Positions 49,932-58,490 are shown, counted from the first letter of the stretch. The stretch is DNA of 64,000 nucleotides from Candidatus Saccharimonadota bacterium (GCA_028289245.1 JAQGGT010000004.1:62001-126000); one strand, 5' to 3'. The notes: a model not told the origin generated them from the sequence alone. Made by a program: numbers and translations.

Positions 49932-51008
49932 ATGACCGAAGATTTCCCCGAAATAAACCCTGAGCAGTTCGATATGGCAGAGGCTAGCCAGATTGCAAAA
50001 GCTGGCCTTGGGTTTGTCGGTTCAGATCTTAAAGCTGACGGTCAACTAGAGTCATTGCGTGGTAGCGAACTTGTAGACGGCATTATTGTCGAGAGGCGTC
50101 CTATTAATATGCTTCCTCTAGCCAGTGCCAGATCCGATGAAACTGACCTGTTTTGGGCTCAACGTAAACTTCGACCAGACAATATCGGTGGCAACTTTGT
50201 GAGCGTACCAGTTTTAGGCCTTGGCATAACATATGAAGCTGCTACGGCAGTCCTACGCCTGCCTACAACAGCACACCTGAATAAAGTTGTAGATAGGTTC
50301 AATCCTGGAGGATTTCAGTTTAATGAAGTAGACGGTTTCCTCAAAACGGGTGAGTTCCTGGATCATATTGGTGCAAAGCGGTTTCCACTTAGTCAATCCA
50401 CCGATCGGACATCAGGTGTTCCTGACAGATATTTGGATGCTAGCTTAGGATCAGATAAAGAGTGGTGGTATGAGAGGAGAAGGTTCCTTAAGGATTCTAG
50501 TATTTCACCAGATCTTACTTCTCTAAAAGAACATGATTTAGTTGATCATATTGGCCTAGCTTTATTGCCTGCCTCAAGCGCTGACAACATAGCTGGACTT
50601 GCAAAAATTGCTACTAGAGACTTCTCGGGTAGTCAAGCGGTAGCAGGTCTTGACGTAATGTTAGACATGATTGCTAGTTATGCGTTGACTCCGGCAGTCC
50701 CCCACGATGCTAAACAAGCTGAGGCCAAAGATGCCGTATGGGAGATGTTACAGGATCAAATAGTCAAGACGGCCTCTACCGTGTTTAGTGGACTCGACTT
50801 GGCCTACCCTGTTCCTAGATTGCGTACGCCAGATACTCCACCACGCAGCGAATATGTAGATTGGTTTCATGCGCATCGTAAAAAAGAGCTGTCAGATGAA
50901 GCATACCGGACAATGATCAATGAGCGATTTGGTGTTGATCGGCAAGAATTTGATCAACAAATTGCGAAGATGCAAGCACTTACACTCGATGATGCATCAG
51001 CAGCGTAA
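49932..51008 (+). CDS. Hypothetical protein, 358 residues
   Basis: A soluble protein without export signal. Regions such as FVSVPVLGLGITYEAATAVLRLP and DHIGLALLPASSADNIAGLA alternate helix and strand. I see no catalytic signature. Codon use is more AT-rich than the ribosomal genes beside it, typical of the accessory genes here. It may overlap at its 3' end with a short minus-strand frame. Confidence 0.6.
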   Translation: MTEDFPEINPEQFDMAEASQIAKAGLGFVGSDLKADGQLESLRGSELVDGIIVERRPINMLPLASARSDETDLFWAQRKLRPDNIGGNFVSVPVLGLGITYEAATAVLRLPTTAHLNKVVDRFNPGGFQFNEVDGFLKTGEFLDHIGAKRFPLSQSTDRTSGVPDRYLDASLGSDKEWWYERRRFLKDSSISPDLTSLKEHDLVDHIGLALLPASSADNIAGLAKIATRDFSGSQAVAGLDVMLDMIASYALTPAVPHDAKQAEAKDAVWEMLQDQIVKTASTVFSGLDLAYPVPRLRTPDTPPRSEYVDWFHAHRKKELSDEAYRTMINERFGVDRQEFDQQIAKMQALTLDDASAA

Positions 51009-51162
51009 TACATTCGTGCATGACATATCGAATGGCTCCATTAGTATTAGAGTATTCCATTAAATAATTTTTTTTATGTTGCACCCATGCTATATAAACA
51101 TTATCTCCTTCTAAGATACTTGTTAGACCGCAAGCATACCCTGTTGCCTCCTTCCCTCCCAT
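50980..51162 (-). CDS. Possible small protein, 60 residues
   Basis: A minus-strand frame with protein-like content (SILEGDNVYIAWVQHKKNYL, EYSNTNGAIRYVMHE) overlapping the last 29 bases of the converging gene. A TATATG box is near the start, but a Shine-Dalgarno sequence is missing. It could be a real small gene or the end of a decayed one. Confidence 0.3.
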   Translation of the reverse strand: MGGKEATGYACGLTSILEGDNVYIAWVQHKKNYLMEYSNTNGAIRYVMHECITLLMHHRV

Positions 51163-51211
51163 ATATTTACATATAAAAGCCTACTTTCTTGAGCTAAGCA
51201 CGAGGCAAAAT

Positions 51212-51241
51212 AAAAGAGCCGCTCGGGTGAGCGGCTCTTTT
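51212..51241 (-). terminator. Intrinsic terminator of rplJL
   Basis: A 13-bp perfect stem AAAAGAGCCGCTC / GAGCGGCTCTTTT with loop GGGT, 20 bases past the rplL stop on the minus strand and followed there by TTTT. Confidence 0.93.
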
Positions 51242-51260
51242 GCGAAGTTTCGTAAGGAGA

Positions 51261-51635
51261 CTAGGCGAGTTCGACGGTGGCACCGGCGTCTTCGAGAGTC
51301 TTCTTGGCAGCTTCGGCGTCTTCGGTCTTGGCAGCTTCGAGGACGGCCTTTGGAGCGCCATCAACGATAGCCTTAGCTTCACCGAGGCCAAGACCAGTAA
51401 TGTCTTTGACGGCCTTGATAACAGCGACCTTAGCGGAACCAGCATCCTTAAGGATGACATCGTATTCGCTCTTGGCGTCTTCGGCAGGACCGGCTTCGGC
51501 GGCGGGGCCGGCTACGGCAACAGCTGCAGCAGCTGGTTCGATACCGTATTCATCCTTGAGGATGGTCTTAAGTTCGTTTACTTCGAGTACTGTCAAGCTA
51601 GTTAAGCTTTCTGCGAGTTTCTTTAAATCAGCCAT
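51261..51635 (-). CDS. rplL: 50S ribosomal protein L7/L12 (bL12)
   Basis: A 124-residue stalk protein that recruits translation GTPases. N-terminal dimer helix region ([20 protein letters not shown]), Ala/Gly hinge near 35-50, and the C-terminal domain with [20 protein letters not shown] and the [14 protein letters not shown] end. Follows rplJ by 24 bases; the pair forms the stalk operon. Confidence 0.97.
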   Translation of the reverse strand: MADLKKLAESLTSLTVLEVNELKTILKDEYGIEPAAAAVAVAGPAAEAGPAEDAKSEYDVILKDAGSAKVAVIKAVKDITGLGLGEAKAIVDGAPKAVLEAAKTEDAEAAKKTLEDAGATVELA

Positions 51636-51659
51636 GATAATTTCCTTATCTAAATAGTA

Positions 51660-52184
51660 TTAAGCGGTTGCCTTGTCGGCGACACCGTCGAGCAGGGCGT
51701 GCAGGTTGCCGGACAGAGCGTTGGTAACGTCGTGAACCGGTGACAGCAGCGTTGCGATGACCTGGGCGATGAGCTCGTTCTTGCTTGGCAAGAGGGCTAA
51801 GGCCTTAACGTCGTCGGAACTAATAAAAGTGCCTTCGGCGGTGATGGCGCCTACGAATTCAATCGTAGGGTTGGTTTTGGCAAAGGTGTTCAGGATCTGG
51901 GCGGGCGCAACTTCGTCTTCAGCGTTGAAGGCGTAGAGCAGCATCCCTTGCAGTGCGCTGGTGTCAGCATCCTTAAGGCCATCGTTTTGCGCAAGCGCCT
52001 TGATGACCAAGCGGTTTTTGACGACCTTTACCTTGGTGCCGTTGCCCTTGGCATCTTTGCGCAGTGTTTGTAACGCCTTGACGGTGGTACCTTGGTACTT
52101 GGCGACGACGGTCATCTTGGAGTCTTTGAGCAAGCCCGCAACTTCGGCGACGACGTCATCTTTTTCTAATTTGGTTAGTGCCAT
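51660..52184 (-). CDS. rplJ: 50S ribosomal protein L10 (uL10)
   Basis: A 174-residue stalk base protein, start at the ATG 52184 with AAGGAG six bases before it (the reading to 52247 runs through leader RNA). Family blocks: KYQGTTVKALQTLRKDAKG, KVVKNRLVIKAL, the helix IAQVIATLLSPVHDVTNALS and C-terminal helix that binds L12 dimers. Probably self-regulated through its leader, as in other bacteria. Confidence 0.95.
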   Translation of the reverse strand: MALTKLEKDDVVAEVAGLLKDSKMTVVAKYQGTTVKALQTLRKDAKGNGTKVKVVKNRLVIKALAQNDGLKDADTSALQGMLLYAFNAEDEVAPAQILNTFAKTNPTIEFVGAITAEGTFISSDDVKALALLPSKNELIAQVIATLLSPVHDVTNALSGNLHALLDGVADKATA

Positions 52185-52245
52185 TCGTACTCCTTGGAGT
52201 TCGTTAGTTTTGACCCTGCGTTCGACCTGCGCGGGATCCGTTGCC

Positions 52246-52278
52246 AAACAAAAACGTCTGCGGTAAACCGGAGACGTT
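52246..52278 (-). terminator. Terminator-like hairpin in the rplJ leader
   Basis: On the minus strand: AACGTCT and AGACGTT pair around an inner CGGT/ACCG stem and are followed by TTTTTGTTT. It lies 62 bases before rplJ and 104 bases after the stop of the previous gene, so it either ends that gene's transcript or acts as an attenuator for rplJL. Confidence 0.75.
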
Positions 52279-52381
52279 CAAACATACATACATGCATTTG
52301 TTTGTGACTATAAAGTCGTACCTTGGCGATGTTATTAAGGCGGTGAAGCCCGTCGCTGTCTCTGGCAACTTAGCTATTATT

Positions 52382-52729
52382 TTACACCAAAAGGGACTGG
52401 GTGGCAAGCGACGGCGCGGCATCAGCTTCAGCCGTGACACGGGTGGCATCTAGATAGAGCTGCATGGCTTCTCTGGCGCCGGTGCAATGGCGCCACATCT
52501 GTACGGCCGCACCGAGTATCAGGTCTTCCTGCACTTCGGGATAACCTCGATAATCATCGAGCTCCGGCATAAAGGAGTGGCGTATGGCGTCGACGGCGTC
52601 TTCGTAAGCGGTGGGTAGCATTTCTGTCACTACGGTGCTACTGAGGAGCCACTCATAATCGTGAATAGTGAAGCGTTCGGCCCAAGGCTTATAGGCGACG
52701 TGCTGACATTTGGGGGCTCGGTCTTTCAT
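52382..52729 (-). CDS. Hypothetical protein, 115 residues
   Basis: A soluble, helical protein (AYEDAVDAIRHSFMPELDDY, EDLILGAAVQMWRHCTGARE) with GAAAGGAT five bases before the ATG. The region contains several His, Cys and acidic residues but no recognised motif. It lies directly behind the terminator of a 34-residue gene. Confidence 0.65.
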   Translation of the reverse strand: MKDRAPKCQHVAYKPWAERFTIHDYEWLLSSTVVTEMLPTAYEDAVDAIRHSFMPELDDYRGYPEVQEDLILGAAVQMWRHCTGAREAMQLYLDATRVTAEADAAPSLATQSLLV

Positions 52730-52747
52730 AGGATCCTTTCAATCAAA

Positions 52748-52771
52748 AAGAGCTTCCGGATGGAAGCTCTT
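52748..52771 (-). terminator. Intrinsic terminator of the 34-residue gene
   Basis: A ten-bp stem AAGAGCTTCC / GGAAGCTCTT, four-base loop, followed on the minus strand by TTTTTG. It lies 18 bases after the small gene's stop codon and just before the start of the 115-residue protein gene. Confidence 0.85.
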
Positions 52772-52789
52772 GGTAGGTTGCTGAATTAG

Positions 52790-52894
52790 TTATTTCTTGG
52801 AGCGGGCTTCGATCCGAATGGGCACGGTTTTAATAATACCCAAATCAATCAAGACGCCGGTGAGGAAGTTTTTGATGGATTGCGTTACGTTCAT
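52790..52894 (-). CDS. Small protein, 34 residues
   Basis: MNVTQSIKNFLTGVLIDLGI then IKTVPIRIEARSKK: an amphipathic helix followed by a basic tail. It has its own terminator 18 bases downstream, so it forms a one-gene transcript. No Shine-Dalgarno is visible. Possibly membrane-associated; function unknown. Confidence 0.5.
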   Translation of the reverse strand: MNVTQSIKNFLTGVLIDLGIIKTVPIRIEARSKK

Positions 52895-52931
52895 GGACTT
52901 AATTTTACGCCCCTTAACGAGGTCCGTCAAC

Positions 52932-52961
52932 TTGGCACTGCTTGTGGTTTAGTGCTATAAC
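52932..52961 (+). promoter_or_regulatory. Promoter of the 256-residue protein gene
   Basis: TTGGCA (52932-52937), an 18-nt spacer and TATAAC (52956-52961), six bases before the ATG at 52968; another nearly leaderless start. Confidence 0.55.
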
Positions 52962-52967
52962 ATACCG

Positions 52968-53738
52968 ATGTCCGAAAAATTGATACCGCCGTTTGCCAAC
53001 GGCCAGCACAATGCCCACTGGATGCATGCTACGCATGCGCCGGAAGTGGTGGAGACGGCGGCGGGTGATCACCTTGCGCCAGATGAGGCGGTACTTACGA
53101 ATCTTGCGCACCTGCGCCAGTACGTCCCGATTATCGCCTCGGTTGATGTGACGCCGCTGGCCCAAGTTTCACGGGCGATCACCTGGGACGAACTTGATGT
53201 CCAAGCCTTCAATCTGTTCCGCCAGCAACTTGGCCCATTTGATTTTCGGCTGGAGCCGATGCAGCCCGTTGACAAAGTCGGCTATGCAGCCAAGGCGGCT
53301 ACGGGAATTGCCATGGCGATATTGGAGGTCTCGGCCCATTTTATCGAACCGACCGAAGCTAATAAAAATGCTGCCGGGCTGGCTATTGCCCATGAAACCC
53401 TGCCCTTGTTGCTCGAATGGATGAGTTTTTCTGATGCTACCGATGCACTACTGACCCGCCAACTGTTGCGTCGCAAGGTCGGACGGACCGGCATTCGCTC
53501 ATTCTATGGTATGCGCTTTCACCCTGATCGCTTCGAGCTACACGACGGGGGCCTGCGTTTTTCGGAAACGTTTCTACAAAATGTTGTCGATAAGCGCCAA
53601 CGTCACAGCCTGAAGGATGATGACCCGAGCGATGTTATTTTTGGCTGTCCTGCCCGCCGTGACTTCGGTAAACTCTACCGGGTTATGAGCCGTAAGGCCG
53701 CCGCCGATGGTCTGTTTAGCCTGCCTTACCGTAAGTAA
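52968..53738 (+). CDS. Hypothetical protein, 256 residues
   Basis: A soluble protein with a helical centre (AKAATGIAMAILEVSAHFI, LAIAHETLPLLLEWMSFSD) and a C-terminal segment with basic residues (RQLLRRKVGRTGIRSFYGM) ending FSLPYRK. The GCPARRDFGKLY part has a lone cysteine. Not recognised. It precedes the 53.8 kb attenuator region. Confidence 0.6.
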   Translation: MSEKLIPPFANGQHNAHWMHATHAPEVVETAAGDHLAPDEAVLTNLAHLRQYVPIIASVDVTPLAQVSRAITWDELDVQAFNLFRQQLGPFDFRLEPMQPVDKVGYAAKAATGIAMAILEVSAHFIEPTEANKNAAGLAIAHETLPLLLEWMSFSDATDALLTRQLLRRKVGRTGIRSFYGMRFHPDRFELHDGGLRFSETFLQNVVDKRQRHSLKDDDPSDVIFGCPARRDFGKLYRVMSRKAAADGLFSLPYRK

Positions 53739-53792
53739 ACCTGCACCAAAAAAAGTTTTGCTTTTTACATCACTCTTTGATAGCATGACCTT

Positions 53793-53931
53793 GTGACAAC
53801 ATATGCCGCCAACTGGACCCAGCAAAACTGCAAGCGCTTCGCTCGCATGATTTTGCACGCCTAGTTGGAATTCGGTTTTTCAAAAGCACTAACACCAAAC
53901 CGGATTCCAAACGAGGAAGCCGGTTTTTTTT
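53793..53931 (+). promoter_or_regulatory. Candidate transcription attenuator or riboswitch leader
   Basis: Mutually exclusive stems: 1:2 CCAACT (53809-53814) with AGTTGG (53863-53868), enclosing TGCAA/TTGCA (53829-53833, 53853-53857); 2:3 TTGGAATTCGGTTT (53865-53878) with AAACCGGATTCCAA (53897-53910), one G-U pair; 3:4 terminator AACCGGATTCC with GGAAGCCGGTT (53915-53925) followed by eight Ts. A promoter TTGCTT-17-TAGCAT (53758-53786) would start the RNA near 53793. A 23-codon GTG frame (53793-53864) ends exactly at strand 2. The controlled gene starts at 53944. Confidence 0.7.
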
Positions 53932-53943
53932 AAGGCAAGAAGT

Positions 53944-54495
53944 ATGACTACAAAAGAAGCAATTCCACTACAATCACCCCACACTAAAGAGGACGCCAGA
54001 GCCTTAGTTACGCATGGCCTCATGAAAACTAACGATCAGCACCTTGAGAGCGAATTCGGTAGTATCGCCAGCGAGAAGCGCCAGCGGTTGCTGCCCTACA
54101 TGTTCCGTTTGCGGCGAGCTCTGACTGAGCCAGGTGCGGTACCTTTCGTAGCTACCTTCCGGTCGGCTGAGGTGCCGATGGCCTCGGCTATCCAACCGCG
54201 GAGCATGGAATCTTTTGATAATATTCACGGTTTGTTTCTAGCCGAATTTGGTCACCGTCAACTGAGTGTCGCTCACGCTGTGGAAGAGCCGGCCCGTCTC
54301 CAAGTCGGTAGTTTAGGACGGTTCATTCTCGAACGAAATGGTGAAATCGGCCACAACGGCTCGGCGGCGGTAACGTACGAACTTCATGAAGTTGACCTCG
54401 ATGAGTACACGGCCGCACAGCATCAGCTGGTTCCGGAGCTGAGCCATATGATTCTCAGCCACTGGGTAGACTTTCTATACGCCACGCGTGGCTAA
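53944..54495 (+). CDS. Hypothetical protein downstream of the attenuator
   Basis: A 183-residue soluble protein, charged and mixed alpha/beta (ASEKRQRLLPYMFRLRRAL, GHRQLSVAHAVEEPARLQVG, AVTYELHEVDLDEYTAAQH). No recognised domain. The start follows the terminator T-run by 12 bases, with AAGG before it. Control of its transcription by the leader structure suggests a metabolic or translation-linked role; that is inference. Converges on the tmk-thyX fusion with one base between. Confidence 0.6.
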   Translation: MTTKEAIPLQSPHTKEDARALVTHGLMKTNDQHLESEFGSIASEKRQRLLPYMFRLRRALTEPGAVPFVATFRSAEVPMASAIQPRSMESFDNIHGLFLAEFGHRQLSVAHAVEEPARLQVGSLGRFILERNGEIGHNGSAAVTYELHEVDLDEYTAAQHQLVPELSHMILSHWVDFLYATRG

Positions 54496-54496
54496 G

Positions 54497-56872
54497 CTAT
54501 TTGTCGAGCTGCTGTAGCTTGTACTGGGTGTAGCGCTCGGCGGCGAGGCGTGTCAGCTTGGCGTCTTCGCCGGAATTTACAAACCGCATGGCTTCAGCGA
54601 GCTGTGGGTGGACTTCGGCAAGTTTTTCGTGCATTTGCAGCACTAATTTGCGATAGCCAGGGTGACCCTGCGGGCTAGTCCGCAACTCGTGTAAATGGAA
54701 GGCTTCGCGGGCATTGTACGTGACCTTCCAGCGCATTTTGTGGCCGAGCAGCGTGGCGTACTGTGCCTCGAGGGCGTAACCGGATTGCTGTAACAGACTA
54801 TAGAGTTTGAGACTAATCTCGAAGCACGCTTCGAACTGATCGGTGAGGTTGGCTTCTTCGATGAGCTTAGGCGTTTCGTAGCCATAGCGTGGCGTCAGCT
54901 GTTGCCATTCGAGGTCATCGACCATCCGGTGGCGCTGCAAGTCGCGGAAAATACCATAATCGCATACCAAATCCCAGCTGTAGTGGGCTTTTTCGAGGGC
55001 TCGGCCTGGCCGATGCCGGCGGTTGAGGCGTTCACCCATATACGCAGCAAAGACTTCGGTTTTTTTATCGTAAGACCAGCTGGCAACCTCGGTCTCAATG
55101 GCTTCGAGTGGTAAATTGCTGTGCTCGTAGAGCATGTCAGGAACCAGATTGAGCTCGTTGCGCGGCCAGTAGTCAGTTAAAGTGACGGCTTCGGAAGTAG
55201 CGGCGTAGTTGTCGGGCAGGAGGTCGGTGGCTAGTTTTTGAACGGCCGTATGCGTATTTGAGCGATAGGCGATCAGGGCGCCGCCGCGCTCTGGGTTGTC
55301 GGCGCGCTCTAGGAAGGTCGGCATGACTTTGCGGGCTTCGTCGAGTACCCGTTGGCCGGTTATCCGTGCTTCTGGTAAGTCATCGCTGAGGAGATGCATA
55401 ATCAGGCTCTCCAACGCCTGACCAGAGGCAAAAATGCCAACAGTTGAGGTGGTAGCCACTGGTAATACCGGCCGGACAGCGTCGCAAGCCTGGGCACGGA
55501 TAGCGCCCTTCCAGGCGCCGTCGCGTTCGGCCTCTGGGGTATCCGAAGCGTTCTGTAAGTGCAGCGTCAGGGCGTGGACCATCGCTGAGTAGAGATCAAA
55601 CATGGTGTTCATGGCTTCGATGTACTGCTTGCGGATGGATGGCTTGAAGTGCTTGGGTATATGGAAGCGGTAGTGGCCCTGGGCATCCTTCTGGTCGAAA
55701 TAAATATAGCGTGTGGACTGCTCAAGGTACGCGGCGAGGCGACCCCACTCTAATTTCTTGGTAAGCAAGTTACTGGCATTCTCGACGACCAGGTGTTGGC
55801 CGACTAGCTGCTGCACCGAATCGTCGCCGTAAGCGGTGATAACGCGCTGAATGAGCTTTTCATCTTTACCGAGATTAGCAGCAAATTCGTCGAGAATAGT
55901 AACCCGCATGTCGTCACCGCGGCGGCTAAGGCGAGCCATGGCGGCAGCAGCAGTGAGACCTTCGAGCTTAGTAGTGGCGTACACGTCGCCATCAACATTG
56001 GTAATATGCTCGCGCAGCCAGGCTTTGCCGGCGGCAGTGGGACGCATGCCGTACTTGGTTTTTTCGACTAACGGCTGTTCATCGGCTGGCTGAACCTCTT
56101 GAGAGGTGGCGGCAACTTCGGTTTCGGCGACTGCTGTTACCGGCAGCTCGGGACTGATCGGTGGCGCATAGGGCGCGGCTTTCTGCTCAATTATTTCTTT
56201 GATGGCAGTCGGCTCGCTGGGGTGCTGCCCGTCGCGGCTGGTGAGCTCGGTGCTGACCAGCTGCCAGATCTGTTCACCGACTTCTTCGGGGGTGGTATTC
56301 GCAAACACCACCGGGAACTGGCGCTGCTTGGCCTCCCAGAGGTAGCCGGCCCGGACGCGCTCCAAAAAGCCTTCGTCCAGGTTGTCGAAGCGCTCGCCGT
56401 TGTATCGGTCACGGACGCGCTCTTTGAGGGTAGTGGCTGGGGCGTCCATGACGATGCATAGATCGGGCTCATTTTCGCCGACGGCGAACTTGATGATATT
56501 AGTGATGGCCTGGTAATCCGGCACATCACCGCGGCCGTAGTACTGGATGGCCAGCGTAGTTAGATAGTTACGGTCGACTAAGCAAATAATGCCCTGCTCG
56601 ACGCTGGCCCGGATAACTTCGAGCGACTGCGAGCGCGCAGCGTTGTAGAGTAATACCTCGGTCCGGGTATTCATCGGGTAGCGGGGATCTTGGGTGAGCT
56701 GACGGATAGCCCGGGCGGTAAGGTCGCTCTGGCTGTCCGGCTCGCGCAAGGTGCGTACTGGATAACCGGCGGCTTGCAAGCGGTCGGCGAGCATGTTCAA
56801 CTGAGTGGTCTTGCCGACCCCCTCTGGTCCTTCGATGACGATGTAACGGCCGCGGCTGTTTGCGCTATTCAT
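54497..56872 (-). CDS. Fused thymidylate kinase and duplicated flavin-dependent thymidylate synthase (Tmk-ThyX-ThyX)
   Basis: One uninterrupted 791-residue ORF. Residues 8-205 are thymidylate kinase (dTMP to dTDP): P-loop EGPEGVGKTT (14-23), VDRNYLTTLAIQYYG, and a lid region RVRDRYNGERFD. After a linker (about 205-265), residues 270-560 are a ThyX-like half without the RHR signature (LEQSTRYIYF stands in its place). Residues about 565-790 are a second ThyX half with DLQRHRMVDD (RHR near 647-649) and NAREAFHLHELR. ThyX uses FAD, NADPH and methylene-THF to make dTMP from dUMP. The halves probably complement each other. Overlaps dcd by eight bases. Confidence 0.9.
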   Translation of the reverse strand: MNSANSRGRYIVIEGPEGVGKTTQLNMLADRLQAAGYPVRTLREPDSQSDLTARAIRQLTQDPRYPMNTRTEVLLYNAARSQSLEVIRASVEQGIICLVDRNYLTTLAIQYYGRGDVPDYQAITNIIKFAVGENEPDLCIVMDAPATTLKERVRDRYNGERFDNLDEGFLERVRAGYLWEAKQRQFPVVFANTTPEEVGEQIWQLVSTELTSRDGQHPSEPTAIKEIIEQKAAPYAPPISPELPVTAVAETEVAATSQEVQPADEQPLVEKTKYGMRPTAAGKAWLREHITNVDGDVYATTKLEGLTAAAAMARLSRRGDDMRVTILDEFAANLGKDEKLIQRVITAYGDDSVQQLVGQHLVVENASNLLTKKLEWGRLAAYLEQSTRYIYFDQKDAQGHYRFHIPKHFKPSIRKQYIEAMNTMFDLYSAMVHALTLHLQNASDTPEAERDGAWKGAIRAQACDAVRPVLPVATTSTVGIFASGQALESLIMHLLSDDLPEARITGQRVLDEARKVMPTFLERADNPERGGALIAYRSNTHTAVQKLATDLLPDNYAATSEAVTLTDYWPRNELNLVPDMLYEHSNLPLEAIETEVASWSYDKKTEVFAAYMGERLNRRHRPGRALEKAHYSWDLVCDYGIFRDLQRHRMVDDLEWQQLTPRYGYETPKLIEEANLTDQFEACFEISLKLYSLLQQSGYALEAQYATLLGHKMRWKVTYNAREAFHLHELRTSPQGHPGYRKLVLQMHEKLAEVHPQLAEAMRFVNSGEDAKLTRLAAERYTQYKLQQLDK

Positions 56873-57578
56873 AGGAAAGACCCTCGACTTTCTTTGGTAA
56901 CCGACGCTGATCCTTATAGGCTTTAGGAAGCATCATATCGGGCGACCAGGTCTTTATAATTGTCTCTAGGTCGGTGCCTTGCTGATATTTGCCGCTGAAC
57001 TGGTTGTCGCGGCCAGCACCGTAGTCGCCTTCAACTTCGCCGGTCTCGTGAAAAACAATTTGCGCAAAGCGCTCGCCGACCGGCAGCAGAACTGTTTCGC
57101 GTTCGTTGAGGTTATAAATCTCAAGGGTTAGACGATTGATGTAGCCCGGATCGATCCAACCGGCATCAAAACAGACGGCGATGCCGTTGCGACCCCAGCT
57201 GGAGCGGCTCCGGACTTCGCAGGCGCCCGGTGGCCGGATACCGAAGAACTCGTGGGTATGTGCCAAAATACGCTCCCGTGGTTTAAGGCTAATGACGGGA
57301 TGATCGAGCGGAATATTGGCCACCGGCTTAAAACCGTTGAGGGCGCACCACTCGCCGTGCGGCATGGCCTTGTAGGGGCCATCGAAGTAGCGCTCCACGT
57401 CTTCTTTATCGAACGGATTGTAGATGGTTCGATCCTGCATTTTTTCGATGCGGTAGTAATAATAGCCGAGCGTAACGTCAAGACTGGCATGACTGACGTG
57501 CTCCGGCGCGAATGGGTGACAGACGATATGGTCATCCTGGATAGCCTGACGAATCTGGACATTGCTATAAACAGCCAC
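56865..57578 (-). CDS. dcd: dCTP deaminase family protein
   Basis: A 237-residue trimeric dUTPase-fold enzyme. Family blocks: HASLDVTLGYYYY, RERILAHTHEFFGI, EVRSRSSWGRNGI (nucleotide loop, usual R-S-S), DAGWIDPGYINRLTLEIYN (catalytic glutamate in TLE), PVGERFAQIVFHE and a C-terminal GKYQQGTD. It turns dCTP to dUTP, or to dUMP if it is bifunctional; no dUTPase gene is in the window. GTG start with GGAGGAG seven bases before it. First gene of the operon feeding dUMP to the downstream ThyX. Confidence 0.9.
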   Translation of the reverse strand: MAVYSNVQIRQAIQDDHIVCHPFAPEHVSHASLDVTLGYYYYRIEKMQDRTIYNPFDKEDVERYFDGPYKAMPHGEWCALNGFKPVANIPLDHPVISLKPRERILAHTHEFFGIRPPGACEVRSRSSWGRNGIAVCFDAGWIDPGYINRLTLEIYNLNERETVLLPVGERFAQIVFHETGEVEGDYGAGRDNQFSGKYQQGTDLETIIKTWSPDMMLPKAYKDQRRLPKKVEGLSYE

Positions 57579-57603
57579 GGTTACTCCTCCACAGTTTTCC
57601 CCT

Positions 57604-57632
57604 ATTGTATGAGTGGCCGGGCTTTAGCGCAA
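57604..57632 (-). promoter_or_regulatory. Promoter of the dcd-tmk/thyX operon
   Basis: On the minus strand: TTGCGC (57632-57627), a 17-nt spacer and TACAAT (57609-57604), about 25 bases before the GTG start. Confidence 0.65.
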
Positions 57633-57691
57633 GTACAATAATAATGTGATTTTTACGCAAATCTGTGTCATACGGCTTGAGCTTATTCTAA

Positions 57692-58459
57692 TCAGCGATA
57701 GTCGCTGCCGCGATATTCACTGATAGTGTTGGCGGCAAGAATGTCGCCGTAGAGATTTTGGGCCAGCGCTTGAAGTTCGGGTAAGCCTCGATTGTTGATG
57801 ACTCGAATATCAGGTACGATCTCGCTGACATGGCGCTCGGTGACGTCACTGCGGTCGGCGTCGGGCAAGTCACGCTCAATGATGCAGACTACGCCACCTT
57901 GCGATTTGATGTAATCAGCCTCGGCGGGTGTTCGTACTGCAGTTAGAGCCACCAGGGTGATGTCATCACCAAATTCATGGATCCGACGCATCAGCTCTTT
58001 GTACCACAACAGCGGGTCGATACGGTGCAAGAAAAAACCGCCGATCCACTGCAGAAGCGGCCGGTAGTCATCTTTATTGCGGCTGGATATCGGCGTGTTG
58101 ATGAGTGCTGGGTTTTCGGCGACGCGGTCATAGTATGCAAACAATTTGGCATACCACTCCGGCTCGGCAATCATCTCGGCCTGGTCGAGCTGGACGTCGC
58201 GGAGGTCCAACTCCTGAAAGGTCATTGGCTGCAAGTAAGCCATGAAGGCGATCAGCGCGTCGTTGGTATTACTGACGAGCTGGGCGCGCGGGGCTTGAAA
58301 GTCAAAGCCGGTCAGCAAGGCATTAAAATGTTCGGCCAATTCGACGACCACGGCTGAGGTTTCGAGGTGCAGTGTTTGGCTGGCGTTGATATCACACAAC
58401 ATCTCGGCCAATGTGGTCTTGCCGCTGCCAATTTGGCCGCCGATGGCTATAATCTTCAT
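57692..58459 (-). CDS. P-loop nucleotide kinase-like protein
   Basis: A 255-residue protein with Walker A AIGGQIGSGKTTLAEML at 4-20, a middle helical part and VALTAVRTPAEADYIKSQGG then VVCIIERDLP near 170-200, as seen in dephospho-CoA kinase and AAA_18/deoxynucleotide monophosphate kinase-like families. Ends with a D-R-S-DVTERHVSEIV lid-like segment. A (deoxy)nucleotide kinase role would fit the dTTP genes beside it, but the substrate is not proven. Starts 32 bases after the rplA terminator. Confidence 0.75.
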   Translation of the reverse strand: MKIIAIGGQIGSGKTTLAEMLCDINASQTLHLETSAVVVELAEHFNALLTGFDFQAPRAQLVSNTNDALIAFMAYLQPMTFQELDLRDVQLDQAEMIAEPEWYAKLFAYYDRVAENPALINTPISSRNKDDYRPLLQWIGGFFLHRIDPLLWYKELMRRIHEFGDDITLVALTAVRTPAEADYIKSQGGVVCIIERDLPDADRSDVTERHVSEIVPDIRVINNRGLPELQALAQNLYGDILAANTISEYRGSDYR

Positions 58460-58490
58460 TGCTCTAGTTTAACAGATGCCGGTAACAAAA

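Noticed and set aside
53897-53931. Plain terminator of the 256-residue protein gene
   Set aside because: It lies about 160 bases past that stop, 12 bases before the next gene, and its strands are complementary to upstream segments as in an attenuator; termination of the previous gene remains possible but is less economical.
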